A stretch of DNA of 64,000 nt from an uncultured Bryobacteraceae bacterium (lineage in GTDB: Bacteria > Acidobacteriota > Terriglobia > Bryobacterales > Bryobacteraceae), in contig CALKXJ010000005.1 in the NCBI GenBank assembly GCA_938003835.1, forward strand, positions 124,001-188,000, in the 5' to 3' direction. Made by a program: the position numbers and the translations under genes. The notes beneath the pieces are model-generated. The model was not told the origin of the DNA and searched no databases. It saw nothing but the letters and a program-made list of their open reading frames with translations. Positions 26,315-34,347 of this stretch are shown here, piece by piece. Each line of letters starts with the position of its first letter. Position 1 is the stretch's first letter.

Positions 26315-27306
26315 TTCGTCGCAATCGTCGTCAACCGGGACACCGCCTGCCCCAGCTCCGGAGGCAGGGCGAAACGGACATCTTCGTCCTTGAGAACCAT
26401 TTCCTCGACCCTGTCGAAGCCCAACCGGGCGAGCGAGGCAACTAGCCGCTCAACAAGCACCTCCGGAGCCGAGGCGCCGGCCGTTACCGCTACGGTTTCG
26501 ACGCCATCGAACCACGCCGGATCGACCTCGGTCTCGTCGTCCACCAGGTGCGCCGGAACTCCGTTCTTTTCGCAAACCTCGACCAGCCGCCTGGAGTTGG
26601 AACTGTTTTGCGAGCCGACAACCAGCAGGAGCTGGCAAAGCGGCGCCACAGCCTTCACCGCCAACTGGCGGTTCTCTGTGGCATAGCAGATATCCTGCGC
26701 CGGCGGCCCCTCGATGGCCGGAAAGCGTCGCCTCAAGCGCGCCACAATCTCGCGCGTCTCATCCAGGCTGAGCGTCGTCTGCGTGAGATAGACTACGCGC
26801 GAAGGATCCGGCACTTGGACGGCGTCAGCCTCCTCCTCGGAGGAAACCACCACCGTGGAATCAGGCGCTTCGCCCATCGTGCCGATGACCTCGTCGTGAT
26901 CCCGGTGGCCGACCAGAATGATCGTGTAGCCCCGGCGGGCATACCGAACCGCCTCCAGGTGCACCTTGGTCACTAGCGGGCAGGTCGCGTCGATGACTTC
27001 GAGGCCCCGCTCGCGTGCCTGGCGCCGCACCTCCGGCGAGACGCCATGGGCGCTGAAGATCACCCGTGCGCCCGGCGGCACTTCATCGAGTTCGTCCACG
27101 AAGATCGCCCCGGCCCTCCGCAGATCCTCCACCACATGCCGGTTGTGGACAATCTCTTTGCGCACCCAGATCGGAGGCCCGTATAGCTCCAGAGCGATCT
27201 TGACCACGTCGATGGCCCGCACCACGCCGGCACAAAAGCCGCGCGGTGTCAGCAAGATCACCCTCTTCCCCGTCGGCTCGCTCGAGCCCAGCTTTTGAGC
27301 GTTCAT
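26311..27306 (-). CDS. ispH: 4-hydroxy-3-methylbut-2-enyl diphosphate reductase IspH
   Basis: The 331-residue protein has the three cluster cysteines: Cys25 (GFCAG), Cys109 (DATCP) and Cys207 (DICYATENRQ), plus SAHGVSP and HRDHDEV. IspH makes IPP and DMAPP at the end of the MEP pathway. The ATG at 27306 lies about 10 bases after a predicted transcription start; a longer open frame would extend over the promoter. It heads the hopanoid operon, a logical place for precursor supply. Confidence 0.95.
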   Translation of the reverse strand: MNAQKLGSSEPTGKRVILLTPRGFCAGVVRAIDVVKIALELYGPPIWVRKEIVHNRHVVEDLRRAGAIFVDELDEVPPGARVIFSAHGVSPEVRRQARERGLEVIDATCPLVTKVHLEAVRYARRGYTIILVGHRDHDEVIGTMGEAPDSTVVVSSEEEADAVQVPDPSRVVYLTQTTLSLDETREIVARLRRRFPAIEGPPAQDICYATENRQLAVKAVAPLCQLLLVVGSQNSSNSRRLVEVCEKNGVPAHLVDDETEVDPAWFDGVETVAVTAGASAPEVLVERLVASLARLGFDRVEEMVLKDEDVRFALPPELGQAVSRLTTIATK

Positions 27307-27322
27307 GAGGGAACTCTCTCGG

Positions 27323-27331
27323 ATTATAGCA
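27323..27331 (-). promoter_or_regulatory. Extended -10 promoter of the ispH-hopanoid operon
   Basis: On the minus strand the sequence TGC-TATAAT gives a perfect -10 hexamer with the TGn extension. Transcription would start near 27316 and leave a leader of about 10 bases before the ispH ATG. No -35 match is seen at 17 bases, which is acceptable for extended -10 promoters. Confidence 0.6.
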
Positions 27332-27395
27332 GGCGACCCCAATTCGGCCGCGCGGTGTTACAGTAAGGATGGAAGTTGGCCTCGGGAGGTGGAGC

Positions 27396-27596
27396 ATGCA
27401 AGCGAAGGCCGCCTTCACACCCGAACTCCACGATGAGGAGCGGGAGCTTCTCATCGAACTGCTCGAAGCCGAGTGCCGGCGCCTGCCGGTCGAAATCCAT
27501 CACAGCCACCACGGCGAGTTTAAGGAGCACCTGCGGCGGCGGCTCGCCCTGGCCGAAGCTGTTCTGGAGCGATTAAAGCAGCCGGAGAAGTGCTAG
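27396..27596 (+). CDS. Small conserved helical protein of unknown function
   Basis: The 66-residue protein (MQAKAAFTPELHDEE...) is mostly helical and charged, with ELLIELLEAE and IHHSHHGEFKEHLRRR. Similar short proteins with an E-L-L-E-x-E then H-H-[ST] pattern occur in many bacteria without known function. The ATG at 27396 has GGGAGG 6 bases upstream, far better than the ATG at 27369. No membrane or Cys motif. It is divergent from ispH and lies 46 bases before the FkbM methyltransferase. Confidence 0.72.
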   Translation: MQAKAAFTPELHDEERELLIELLEAECRRLPVEIHHSHHGEFKEHLRRRLALAEAVLERLKQPEKC

Positions 27597-27627
27597 GCGC
27601 TCTGTCCGAGGCACTCCGGAAGGCTCG

Positions 27628-27636
27628 TGCTATAGT
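27628..27636 (+). promoter_or_regulatory. Extended -10 promoter, possibly giving a leaderless FkbM transcript
   Basis: TGC-TATAGT ends 6 bases before the GTG start of the methyltransferase gene. Initiation at the usual distance would start the mRNA at or within one base of that GTG (27643). No Shine-Dalgarno sequence is present between them. Confidence 0.45.
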
Positions 27637-27642
27637 CGCGGT

Positions 27643-28557
27643 GTGAGCAAGCGAAAGGCTCTCGCACTTTTTTGCGCCGCGGCCGCGGCGGGCGCGTTCT
27701 TGTGGTTTGGCCGGGAAACACTGCGCCTTGCCTGGTTGGTGGCGCGCGGCCGCAGCCCGCACTGCTCCATCACGCAGGCCCTCCAGAGCACCGCTCACCG
27801 CCGCTCGCTCACTCAAACGAAAGATCGGATCCTCGCCGCCAGCCGCCGCCTCGAGGAGGATCCCGCCGGCTACGTTCTTTGGGAAACGCCCCACGGGAAG
27901 TTTTGGATCACGCGGGGCAATGACTACTTCCTGCCCTTCCATCTTGCCGAACAGCAGGTCGGCCTCTATGACCGGCCGGGACCCGGTGTCCGGCCCGGCG
28001 ACGTGGTGCTGGACTGCGGCGCCAATGTGGGCGTCTACACGCGCCACGCGCTCGAATTGGGCGCCCGGCTGGTCGTGGCGATTGAGCCGATGCCCGACTC
28101 AGTCGAATGTTTGCGCCGGAACCTCGCTGCGGAGATTGCCGCGGGCCGTGTTATCGTCTGCCCGAAGGGCGTCTGGGACAAGGAAGACTGGCTCACGCTT
28201 TACGTGGACCCGGAAAACACCGCAGCGGCAAGCTTTCTTCACAGAGATCCGAAGGCGCGCGCCGTCGAGCGCGTTCCTCTCACCACAATCGACAATCTGG
28301 TAGCTGAGCTGGGGCTGGAGCGGGTGGACTTCATCAAGATGGACATCGAGGGGGCGGAGCCCAACGCCCTGCGGGGGGCCGTCCAGACGCTACGGCGTTT
28401 CCGCCCGCGCTTGGCACTTTCCACCTATCACGCGCCCGACCATCCAGCGGCAGTTCCGGCGCTTGTGCGCGAACTGGTTTCTGATTATCGAGGGGTTTGC
28501 GGAGCCTGCTCCGAGTCAGAGGGTAGGATCAGGCCTGAAGTCATGTTTTTCCACTGA
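27643..28557 (+). CDS. FkbM family methyltransferase, membrane-anchored
   Basis: The 304-residue protein has an N-terminal hydrophobic segment (residues 6-22) and then the FkbM fold: VVLDCGANVGVYTRHAL (SAM-binding), VVAIEPMPDSVECL, VPLTTIDNL and VDFIKMDIEGAEPNAL (the family's DIEGAE motif). FkbM enzymes methylate sugar or polyketide hydroxyls. The membrane anchor and neighbouring glycan genes suggest O-methylation of a surface sugar. Start is GTG with no Shine-Dalgarno site and a promoter immediately upstream. Confidence 0.87.
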   Translation: MSKRKALALFCAAAAAGAFLWFGRETLRLAWLVARGRSPHCSITQALQSTAHRRSLTQTKDRILAASRRLEEDPAGYVLWETPHGKFWITRGNDYFLPFHLAEQQVGLYDRPGPGVRPGDVVLDCGANVGVYTRHALELGARLVVAIEPMPDSVECLRRNLAAEIAAGRVIVCPKGVWDKEDWLTLYVDPENTAAASFLHRDPKARAVERVPLTTIDNLVAELGLERVDFIKMDIEGAEPNALRGAVQTLRRFRPRLALSTYHAPDHPAAVPALVRELVSDYRGVCGACSESEGRIRPEVMFFH

Positions 28558-28576
28558 GGCTCCGTCGGGAGACAGA

Positions 28577-28605
28577 TCGAGGGTGGCAGCCAATACCACC
28601 CTCGG
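28577..28605. terminator. Bidirectional hairpin between convergent genes
   Basis: CGAGGGTGG and CCACCCTCG form a 9-bp perfect stem with a 9-base loop between the ends of the FkbM (plus) and PEP-CTERM (minus) genes. No long T-run follows on either strand, so the terminator call rests on position and stem strength. Confidence 0.5.
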
Positions 28606-28638
28606 ATTCCTCCAAATATGAACGCTGACGACCCGGTG

Positions 28639-29217
28639 CTAGCTTTGGGAGCGGCGGCGACGGGCCCATAGCCCGAGAGCCACCAGCCCAAAACCGGCAA
28701 GAGCCATGCTAGCCGGTTCAGGTGTGTAAACGGTCAGCCTGGCACGGCCCTCGTCATCATCTGTGGACCAGACGTAGAAGCCAAACCGGTCGCCGGCGTT
28801 CAAGGTGATTCCGCCGACCCACCCGCTCTGTCCCAACGGCCCATTGTTGTTTGACAATTTAGTTAGCGTCCAGCTCCAGCCGCTGCCGCTCCAAACTCCG
28901 CGGAAATATCCGGCTTGGTCATAGTAGGGGGTACGGTTATCCCATGTCTGGTACGACCACAGGAACGAGAAAATGCCCGCGGTCGACACGTCCCAGCCCA
29001 CCGTCGTAAGAATTGTCCGGCCTGAACCGGTGTCACTGCCGTACAGCGTCACGCCCCACGGCGCTGCCGAAGCGTCAAACCACCCGTCCCCTCCACGCGG
29101 ACGAAATTCAGCCAGCAACGGATCAAACTGCCCGCTGAAAACTACCGGGCTCGCCGACAACACGGCGGGGATCAATGACAGAACTGCGATCGCAATCAAC
29201 CGGCTACGCACCCACAT
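28639..29217 (-). CDS. PEP-CTERM sorting-domain protein
   Basis: The 192-residue protein has a signal peptide (residues 1-22, ending LSASP) and ends with a PEP-CTERM tail: TPEPASMALAG, then a hydrophobic stretch and the basic WARRRRSQS. PEP-CTERM tails are recognised and cleaved by exosortase (EpsH) and go with exopolysaccharide production. The middle is rich in Gly, Ser, Trp and Tyr and has no known domain. The ATG at 29217 fits the signal peptide better than one at 29241. No exosortase is in the window, but glycan genes adjoin. Confidence 0.85.
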   Translation of the reverse strand: MWVRSRLIAIAVLSLIPAVLSASPVVFSGQFDPLLAEFRPRGGDGWFDASAAPWGVTLYGSDTGSGRTILTTVGWDVSTAGIFSFLWSYQTWDNRTPYYDQAGYFRGVWSGSGWSWTLTKLSNNNGPLGQSGWVGGITLNAGDRFGFYVWSTDDDEGRARLTVYTPEPASMALAGFGLVALGLWARRRRSQS

Positions 29218-29280
29218 TTTCACTCGTGTCCTCTCCAACATACGCGTCTGTGAGCGACGGCACCTTGCGCCATCAGGTTC

Positions 29281-29309
29281 AGTTTACACAGCTCCCCCGA
29301 ACTCGTCAA
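29281..29309 (-). promoter_or_regulatory. Sigma-70 type promoter of the PEP-CTERM gene
   Basis: On the minus strand TTGACG (29304-29309) and TAAACT (29281-29286) are separated by exactly 17 bases, and the -10 has a TG extension (TGTAAACT). It lies about 64 bases before the start codon. No sigma-54 -24/-12 pair was found, although that type is common for PEP-CTERM genes. Confidence 0.55.
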
Positions 29310-29323
29310 GCAAAAACTCCACC

Positions 29324-29356
29324 TAGTACTGAATTGGCAGGTACTAATCTGGTACT
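29324..29356. promoter_or_regulatory. Three GTACT boxes upstream of the PEP-CTERM promoter
   Basis: AGTACT, GGTACT and GGTACT occur at about 29325, 29340 and 29351; the last two are 11 bases apart, one helical turn. The cluster ends 15 bases upstream of the predicted -35, a normal place for activator binding. Confidence 0.35.
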
Positions 29357-29376
29357 GTTCAAAACCGCGGCCGGTC

Positions 29377-30342
29377 TCAGCCTCTTGCGCCCGCGCCGCT
29401 CGCGCGTAGCCAGCGAGCGAACCGTTGGAGACCTTCTACGAGCTCCGTCTTCGGTCCGTAGCCGAGTAGGACACGGGCTTTGTCGATATCGGCCCAGGTC
29501 CGGGGCACCTCACCGGGCTGCTCCCGGATTCGCTTTATATTCGCCTTGACACCGAGCACCTCTTCGAGGCACCGCACTAGCTCGGCCAGGCTTACCATAC
29601 GGTTGTTGCCCAGATTGATCACCTCGTAGGGCGATCCCTGGTAGTCGATCGCCGCCCGCACGCCGGCGATGATGTCATCGATATAGGTGTAGTCCCGGCT
29701 GGTCGTTCCGTCACCGAACATCGTTATCGGCTCACCCGCGAGCATCGCCCGCGCGAACTTGTGGATCGCCAGGTCCGGCCGCTGCCTGGGCCCGTAAACG
29801 GTAAAAAAGCGCAGCGCCAGGAACCGGGTCCCGTACAAATGGCTGTAGACGTGGCCCAGCAGCTCGCCGCTGACTTTCGTGGCCGCATACGGGCTGATGG
29901 GCCGCAGCACGGGAGTCGACTCCCGCCACGGAACATCCGGATTGACTCCGTAGACGCTGCTCGAAGAGGCAAACACGAACTGCCGGACTCCCCAACGCCG
30001 GGCCAGCTCGAGCAGATTCTGCGTACCCCGGACGTTGACCTCCTGGTAGGCGATCGGATCCTGAATCGATGGCCGCACGCCGGCCTTCGCGGCCAGGTGG
30101 ACGATGACGTCGTAGCCGCCCTCCAGGAGGCCGGCAAGCAGGCCGAGATCCCGGATGTCGCCCTCCACCAACCGGTAGTGGTCGTTGGTCAGATGGGGAG
30201 CGATGTTTCGCCGTTTGAACTCCGCCGGGTAGAAGGGATCGAAATTGTCCACCGCGGTCACCCGCCAGCCCTCGCCGAGCAGCCGGTCGGCGAGATGGCT
30301 CCCGATGAAGCCTGCGGCCCCGGTGATCAGAGCGTGCCGGAT
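29377..30342 (-). CDS. UDP-glucuronate-epimerase-type NAD-dependent epimerase, likely ATC start
   Basis: The extended SDR has FASSSSVYG, the YxxxK pair in YAATK, RFFTVYGPRQRPD and FGDGTTSRDYTYIDD, as in 4-epimerases of UDP-glucuronate/UDP-galactose. The first standard start (GTG at 30261) would delete the NAD motif TGAAGFIG, which is in frame just upstream. The frame is open to a TAA and contains no ATG, GTG or TTG before it. The first plausible codon is ATC at 30342, with AGGAGG 4 bases before, giving 321 residues and an N terminus RHALITGAAGFIGSHL. Product: nucleotide-sugar epimerase for surface glycan. Confidence 0.85.
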   Translation of the reverse strand: MRHALITGAAGFIGSHLADRLLGEGWRVTAVDNFDPFYPAEFKRRNIAPHLTNDHYRLVEGDIRDLGLLAGLLEGGYDVIVHLAAKAGVRPSIQDPIAYQEVNVRGTQNLLELARRWGVRQFVFASSSSVYGVNPDVPWRESTPVLRPISPYAATKVSGELLGHVYSHLYGTRFLALRFFTVYGPRQRPDLAIHKFARAMLAGEPITMFGDGTTSRDYTYIDDIIAGVRAAIDYQGSPYEVINLGNNRMVSLAELVRCLEEVLGVKANIKRIREQPGEVPRTWADIDKARVLLGYGPKTELVEGLQRFARWLRASGAGARG

Positions 30343-30383
30343 GACGCCTCCTGGTCGCCTCTCGACGGCTTATTGCCGCCCGA

Positions 30384-32543
30384 GTGTACTACTCTAACAC
30401 TGTAGTGCTGCGCATTTTGCTTGCTGCCGCGGGACTGGCGGTAGCCGCCTGGGGCCTCACCCATCCCGGATTCCGCGACGCCGAGGGCATCCCGACCGGA
30501 GCGCTCTGCCTGCCGGTCTCGGCGGGCGCGGCTCTTGCTGTGCTCGCCGCCGGATGGAGGAGGCCCTGGCGGCAGGCTGCGGCCTGGTTCGCGCTGGCCC
30601 TGGTGGGACAAGCTGCCTCGCTCCAGATGATCGACGCAGGCGTGCGCCTGCACTACCAGCATTATCGACCGCTCGGTTGGCTGCTGGAGCACAGGCCGTG
30701 GCTGACGGCCTTGGTCGCCCTGCAAGCCCTTGCCGTGTTGGCCGGCTGGCGCTCCCGGCTCCGGCCCTTCCTCAGTTGGCTGCGGCGCAATTTTCGCCTC
30801 TGGCAGGTGGCCGGCCTGGCGCTGGTGCTCTGGTTCCCCGCGGCTACGGTCTCCGAAGACGTCCGCTTCTATGTCGCCGAACTCGCTTTTGCCGCCCTGC
30901 TTCAGACCCTTGCGCTGCTGAACATCATCCTGGTGGCCTGGAGCCTGCCGGAAGGCCGCCTGGCCGCCGCATCGCGCTTTGCGCCGGAGTCGCCCGACAC
31001 GCGCCGCGGCGAGCGCGGGCCCGACCGGCTCGCCCTGGCGGCTGCCGTTTGGGTGAGTTGCCTGGCCGCCGCGCTGAGCTGGTTCTCTTACGAACGGCAC
31101 CCGCATATCCCCGACGAAGTGGTCTATCTGATCCACGCCCGCTACTTCGCCGAAGGAAAGCTGTGGTTGTCGCCTCCGCCCGTTCCAGCGGCCTTCGACA
31201 TCGATTTGATGAACCTGGAGCCGGACCGGTGGTTTTCGCCGGTGCCTCCGGGCTGGCCTGCCGTGCTCGCCCTCGGCGTGCTCGCCGGTGCACCCTGGTT
31301 GGTCAACCCGCTGCTGGCCGGCCTCAACGTCCTGCTCGCCTTCGCCCTCCTCCGCCGGCTCTACGATCGCTCCTTGGCGCGCCTCTCGCTCCTGCTGCTC
31401 GCCTGCTCGCCCTGGCATGTGTTCATGGCGATGAACTTCATGACGCACACCCTCACGCTCACGCTGGCTCTGGCCGCCGGCCTGGGCCTGATGCGCGCTA
31501 TGCGCCAGGGCAAGCCAGGGTGGGCCGCCGTGGCCGGGCTGGGCGCTGCGGGCGCCGGGCTGGTGCGCCCCCTGGAAGGGTTCACCCTCGGCTGCCTGCT
31601 GGCGCTCTGGCTTCTCGCCGCCCGGCAGAATCTCCGGCAAAAGTTCACCGCTCTGGCCGCGTTTGCCGCCGGCGGAATCCTCCTCGGGGCGCCCGCGCTT
31701 GTTTATAACCGCCTGCTTACGGGCGATGCGCTCAAGTTCCCGATCATGGCCTACACCGACAAGTATTACGGGCCGAATTCGAACGCACTCGGATTCGGAC
31801 CCGATCGAGGCCTGGGCTGGGCCATCGACCCCAATCCCGGCCACAGCCCCTTCGACGCGCTGGTGAACGCCAACCTGAACACCTTCTCGATCAACATCGA
31901 ACTATTCGGCTGGAGCACGGGCTCGCTGTGGTTAGCCGCCCTCTACCTGTTCTCCGGGCGGCTGCGCAGGCCGGACTGGCTTATGCTGGCGCTGTGCGCG
32001 GCCATCTTCGCCGTCCACTTTTTCTACTACTTCAGCGGGGGACCGGACTTCGGGGCCCGCTATTGGTATCTGATGCTGATCCCGCTCATCGCCTTCACCG
32101 CCGGCGGGCTGGCGCGCCTCGAAGAACTACTGCCGGCAGCCGAAAAACGCATCCGCGCCGGCCTGGCGGCACTGTGCCTGATGGCGCTCGTCAACTATTT
32201 CCCCTGGCGCGCCATCGACAAGTACCACCACTACGAGCACATGCGCCCCGACGTGCGGGAGCTGGCCCGCAAGCTCGATTTCGGAGCTTCGCTCGTGCTG
32301 GTCCGCGGCGACCGCCACCCGGACTACGCCTCCGCCGCGGTCTACAATCCGCTGGAGTTGCGCGCGCCGGTGCCGGTGTATGCCTGGGACCGCAACCCGC
32401 AAGTGCGCCGCCAAGTGATCGAGGCCTACCGGGATCGTCGCATCTGGATTCTCGAGGGACCCACGCGCACCGGCGCGGGCTACCGCGTCGCAGCCGGCCC
32501 GCTCAGCCCCGAGGCCGCCCTGGCGCTGTCGGAAACCCCATGA
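30384..32543 (+). CDS. GT-C fold membrane glycosyltransferase (ArnT/PMT-like)
   Basis: The 719-residue protein has about 12-13 hydrophobic segments. The acidic loop motif after the segment near residue 235 reads HPHIPDEVVYLIHARYFAEGKL; its P-D-E corresponds to the catalytic acidic site of GT-C enzymes. A periplasmic C-terminal part follows residue 610. Such proteins move a sugar from a polyprenyl-phosphate donor to protein, lipid A or glycan. Start is GTG at 30384 or 30405. The stop overlaps the next gene (ATGA), opening a coupled glycan operon. Confidence 0.8.
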   Translation: MYYSNTVVLRILLAAAGLAVAAWGLTHPGFRDAEGIPTGALCLPVSAGAALAVLAAGWRRPWRQAAAWFALALVGQAASLQMIDAGVRLHYQHYRPLGWLLEHRPWLTALVALQALAVLAGWRSRLRPFLSWLRRNFRLWQVAGLALVLWFPAATVSEDVRFYVAELAFAALLQTLALLNIILVAWSLPEGRLAAASRFAPESPDTRRGERGPDRLALAAAVWVSCLAAALSWFSYERHPHIPDEVVYLIHARYFAEGKLWLSPPPVPAAFDIDLMNLEPDRWFSPVPPGWPAVLALGVLAGAPWLVNPLLAGLNVLLAFALLRRLYDRSLARLSLLLLACSPWHVFMAMNFMTHTLTLTLALAAGLGLMRAMRQGKPGWAAVAGLGAAGAGLVRPLEGFTLGCLLALWLLAARQNLRQKFTALAAFAAGGILLGAPALVYNRLLTGDALKFPIMAYTDKYYGPNSNALGFGPDRGLGWAIDPNPGHSPFDALVNANLNTFSINIELFGWSTGSLWLAALYLFSGRLRRPDWLMLALCAAIFAVHFFYYFSGGPDFGARYWYLMLIPLIAFTAGGLARLEELLPAAEKRIRAGLAALCLMALVNYFPWRAIDKYHHYEHMRPDVRELARKLDFGASLVLVRGDRHPDYASAAVYNPLELRAPVPVYAWDRNPQVRRQVIEAYRDRRIWILEGPTRTGAGYRVAAGPLSPEAALALSETP

Positions 32544-33553
32544 GCAGCCACGCGACCGGGTATCCGGCTTGGCCGTCGCCGGAGGGCCTCTTTGCGGGCG
32601 TGCGCGTGCTGGTCACCGGGGCCGCGGGCTTCATCGGTCGCTGGGTGGCCCGCCGTCTCAGTCAAGCCGGCGCGGATTTGGTCCTGCCGGTACTGGAACG
32701 CAGCACGGCTGAGGCGGTCTTTGCCCGCTACGGCATCCGTGGGACAATAGTCGAATTGGATTTGGGGAGTCAGCAGAGCCTGGAGCGGCTTCTCGGAGAG
32801 GCAAGACCGGCCGTGCTCATCAACCTCGCCGGCTACGGCGTCAACCGGAGCGAGCGGGAGGAACCTTTGTTTTGGCGGATCAATGCGGACCTGCCGGCCG
32901 CGCTGGCGCGCGCGATATCGAGGCACCGCGAACGCGGTTGGCCGGGCGCAGCTCTGGTGCACGCCGGCTCGATCGCCGAGTACGGACCGATCGGCGGGAA
33001 CCTGGCGGAGGACTCTGAAGCGCGGCCAGTGACGCTTTACGGCAAGACCAAGCTTGCCGGCACGAGTAGCCTGGCCGAGGTTTGCCGCGATCGCGGCCTC
33101 CCGGCGGTGACTGCGCGGCTCGCTACAGTGTACGGACCCGGCGAGCAGCCCGGCCGGCTGCTGCCGACGCTGCTGGCCGCCGGAGCCGGGCCGGTGCCGC
33201 TCAGCGCCGGCCTGCAAAAGCGCGATTTCACCTATGTCGAGGACGTGTCCGAGGGCATACTGCGGTTGGCTGCGAGCCGCCCCGCGCCCGGGGAAGTCGT
33301 CAATCTGGTGACCGGCGTTCTGACCACCGTTCGCGAATTCGCCGAGATCGCGGCCCGGGTGCTTGAAATCGAGCCGGAGCGCCTCAACTTCGGCGTCCTG
33401 CCCACGCGCCCGGACGAGGAGATGGATCATTTGCCTGTCACCAACGCCCGGCTGCGCCGGCTCACGGGCTGGACGCCGCCGACCGGCATTGCCGAGGGAG
33501 TGCGCCGCACGCGCGACTTTCTCGCCCTCGCCTCTCAAGGAGACCGCCGATGA
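32540..33553 (+). CDS. NAD-dependent epimerase/dehydratase (SDR) of the CDP-sugar operon
   Basis: The 337-residue extended SDR has TGAAGFIGRW, the catalytic YxxxK in YGKTK, ARLATVYGPGEQPGR and RDFTYVEDVSEG. The family epimerises, reduces or dehydrates nucleotide-bound sugars. In a set with rfbF, rfbG and a sugar C-methyltransferase, the likely job is the 4-keto reduction that finishes the branched deoxysugar. ATGA overlaps join it to the GT-C gene before and the GT2 gene after. Confidence 0.87.
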   Translation: MSSHATGYPAWPSPEGLFAGVRVLVTGAAGFIGRWVARRLSQAGADLVLPVLERSTAEAVFARYGIRGTIVELDLGSQQSLERLLGEARPAVLINLAGYGVNRSEREEPLFWRINADLPAALARAISRHRERGWPGAALVHAGSIAEYGPIGGNLAEDSEARPVTLYGKTKLAGTSSLAEVCRDRGLPAVTARLATVYGPGEQPGRLLPTLLAAGAGPVPLSAGLQKRDFTYVEDVSEGILRLAASRPAPGEVVNLVTGVLTTVREFAEIAARVLEIEPERLNFGVLPTRPDEEMDHLPVTNARLRRLTGWTPPTGIAEGVRRTRDFLALASQGDRR

Positions 33554-34347
33554 GCGATCGCCGCGAGCCCGACCTGTCGCTCGTGTTGCCCTGTTACAAC
33601 GAAGAGGCTCTGGTCCGCCAGACCGCCACCCGCCTCATCGACGCCTTCCGCGCCGCCGGAATCGATCTCGAGCTGGTGCTGGTGGACAACGGCTCGAGCG
33701 ACGCCACCGGGGAGATCATCGACGAGATGGTGGCCGAAGGCCTGCCGGTGGTCAAAGCGGCGGTGGAGGTCAACCAGGGCTACGGCCTGGGAGTGCTCAC
33801 GGGTCTGCGCTGCTCGCGGGGGCGCTTCGTGGGTTTCATGTGCGTGGACGACCAGGTTCACCCCCACGACGTGGTCCGCCTCTACGAGGTCGCCGCCAAG
33901 GCCAAGACGCCCAAATTGTTCAAGGTGCGCCGCCGTTTCCGCCTGGACGGGCGCTTCCGGCGCATCGTTTCGTTCGCCTACAACCTGCTCGCCACGCTGC
34001 TGTTCGGCAACCTCGGCTCGACCGATCTCAATGCCAATCCCAAGATCCTGCCCCGCGCCCACCTGGAAGCGATGAAACTCTCCTCCAAGGACTGGTTCCT
34101 CGATGCGGAGGTGATGATCAAGGCCAAGCGGATGGGCCTGCCGGTCTATGAAATGAACGTCTTCGCCCTGATGCGGGCCGAAGGCGTCTCCCACGTGCGG
34201 CCCGCCACGTGCCTGGAGTTCCTGCGAAACCTGGTTCACTATCGCTTCGGCGAGGGGCGCAAGGCGCTGGAAGTGCCGCGCGCCGATCAGATCACCGCCC
34301 CGCTTGGCGCCGCGGACGCCGGCCAGAAGGTGAGCGCAAAGCGGTGA
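33550..34347 (+). CDS. Glycosyltransferase family 2
   Basis: The 265-residue cytoplasmic protein has the GT-A opening LSLVLPCYNEEALV, VLVDNGSSDAT and a metal-binding DD in FMCVDDQVHP. It lacks strong membrane helices, unlike ArnC, but resembles polyprenyl-phosphate glycosyltransferases of the dolichol-phosphate mannose synthase type. It may load a sugar onto undecaprenyl phosphate for the GT-C enzyme two genes upstream; this pairing is inferred. It overlaps both neighbours by 4 bases. Confidence 0.85.
   Translation: MSDRREPDLSLVLPCYNEEALVRQTATRLIDAFRAAGIDLELVLVDNGSSDATGEIIDEMVAEGLPVVKAAVEVNQGYGLGVLTGLRCSRGRFVGFMCVDDQVHPHDVVRLYEVAAKAKTPKLFKVRRRFRLDGRFRRIVSFAYNLLATLLFGNLGSTDLNANPKILPRAHLEAMKLSSKDWFLDAEVMIKAKRMGLPVYEMNVFALMRAEGVSHVRPATCLEFLRNLVHYRFGEGRKALEVPRADQITAPLGAADAGQKVSAKR

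Noticed and set aside
29242-29376. Sigma-54 promoter for the PEP-CTERM gene
   Set aside because: No TGGCAC-N5-TTGC-like pair; a sigma-70-like pair with 17-base spacing is present.
30327-31844. 505-residue minus-strand open frame
   Set aside because: Antisense to the GT-C glycosyltransferase and without homology features; its presence also does not provide a start for the epimerase, which is in a different frame.
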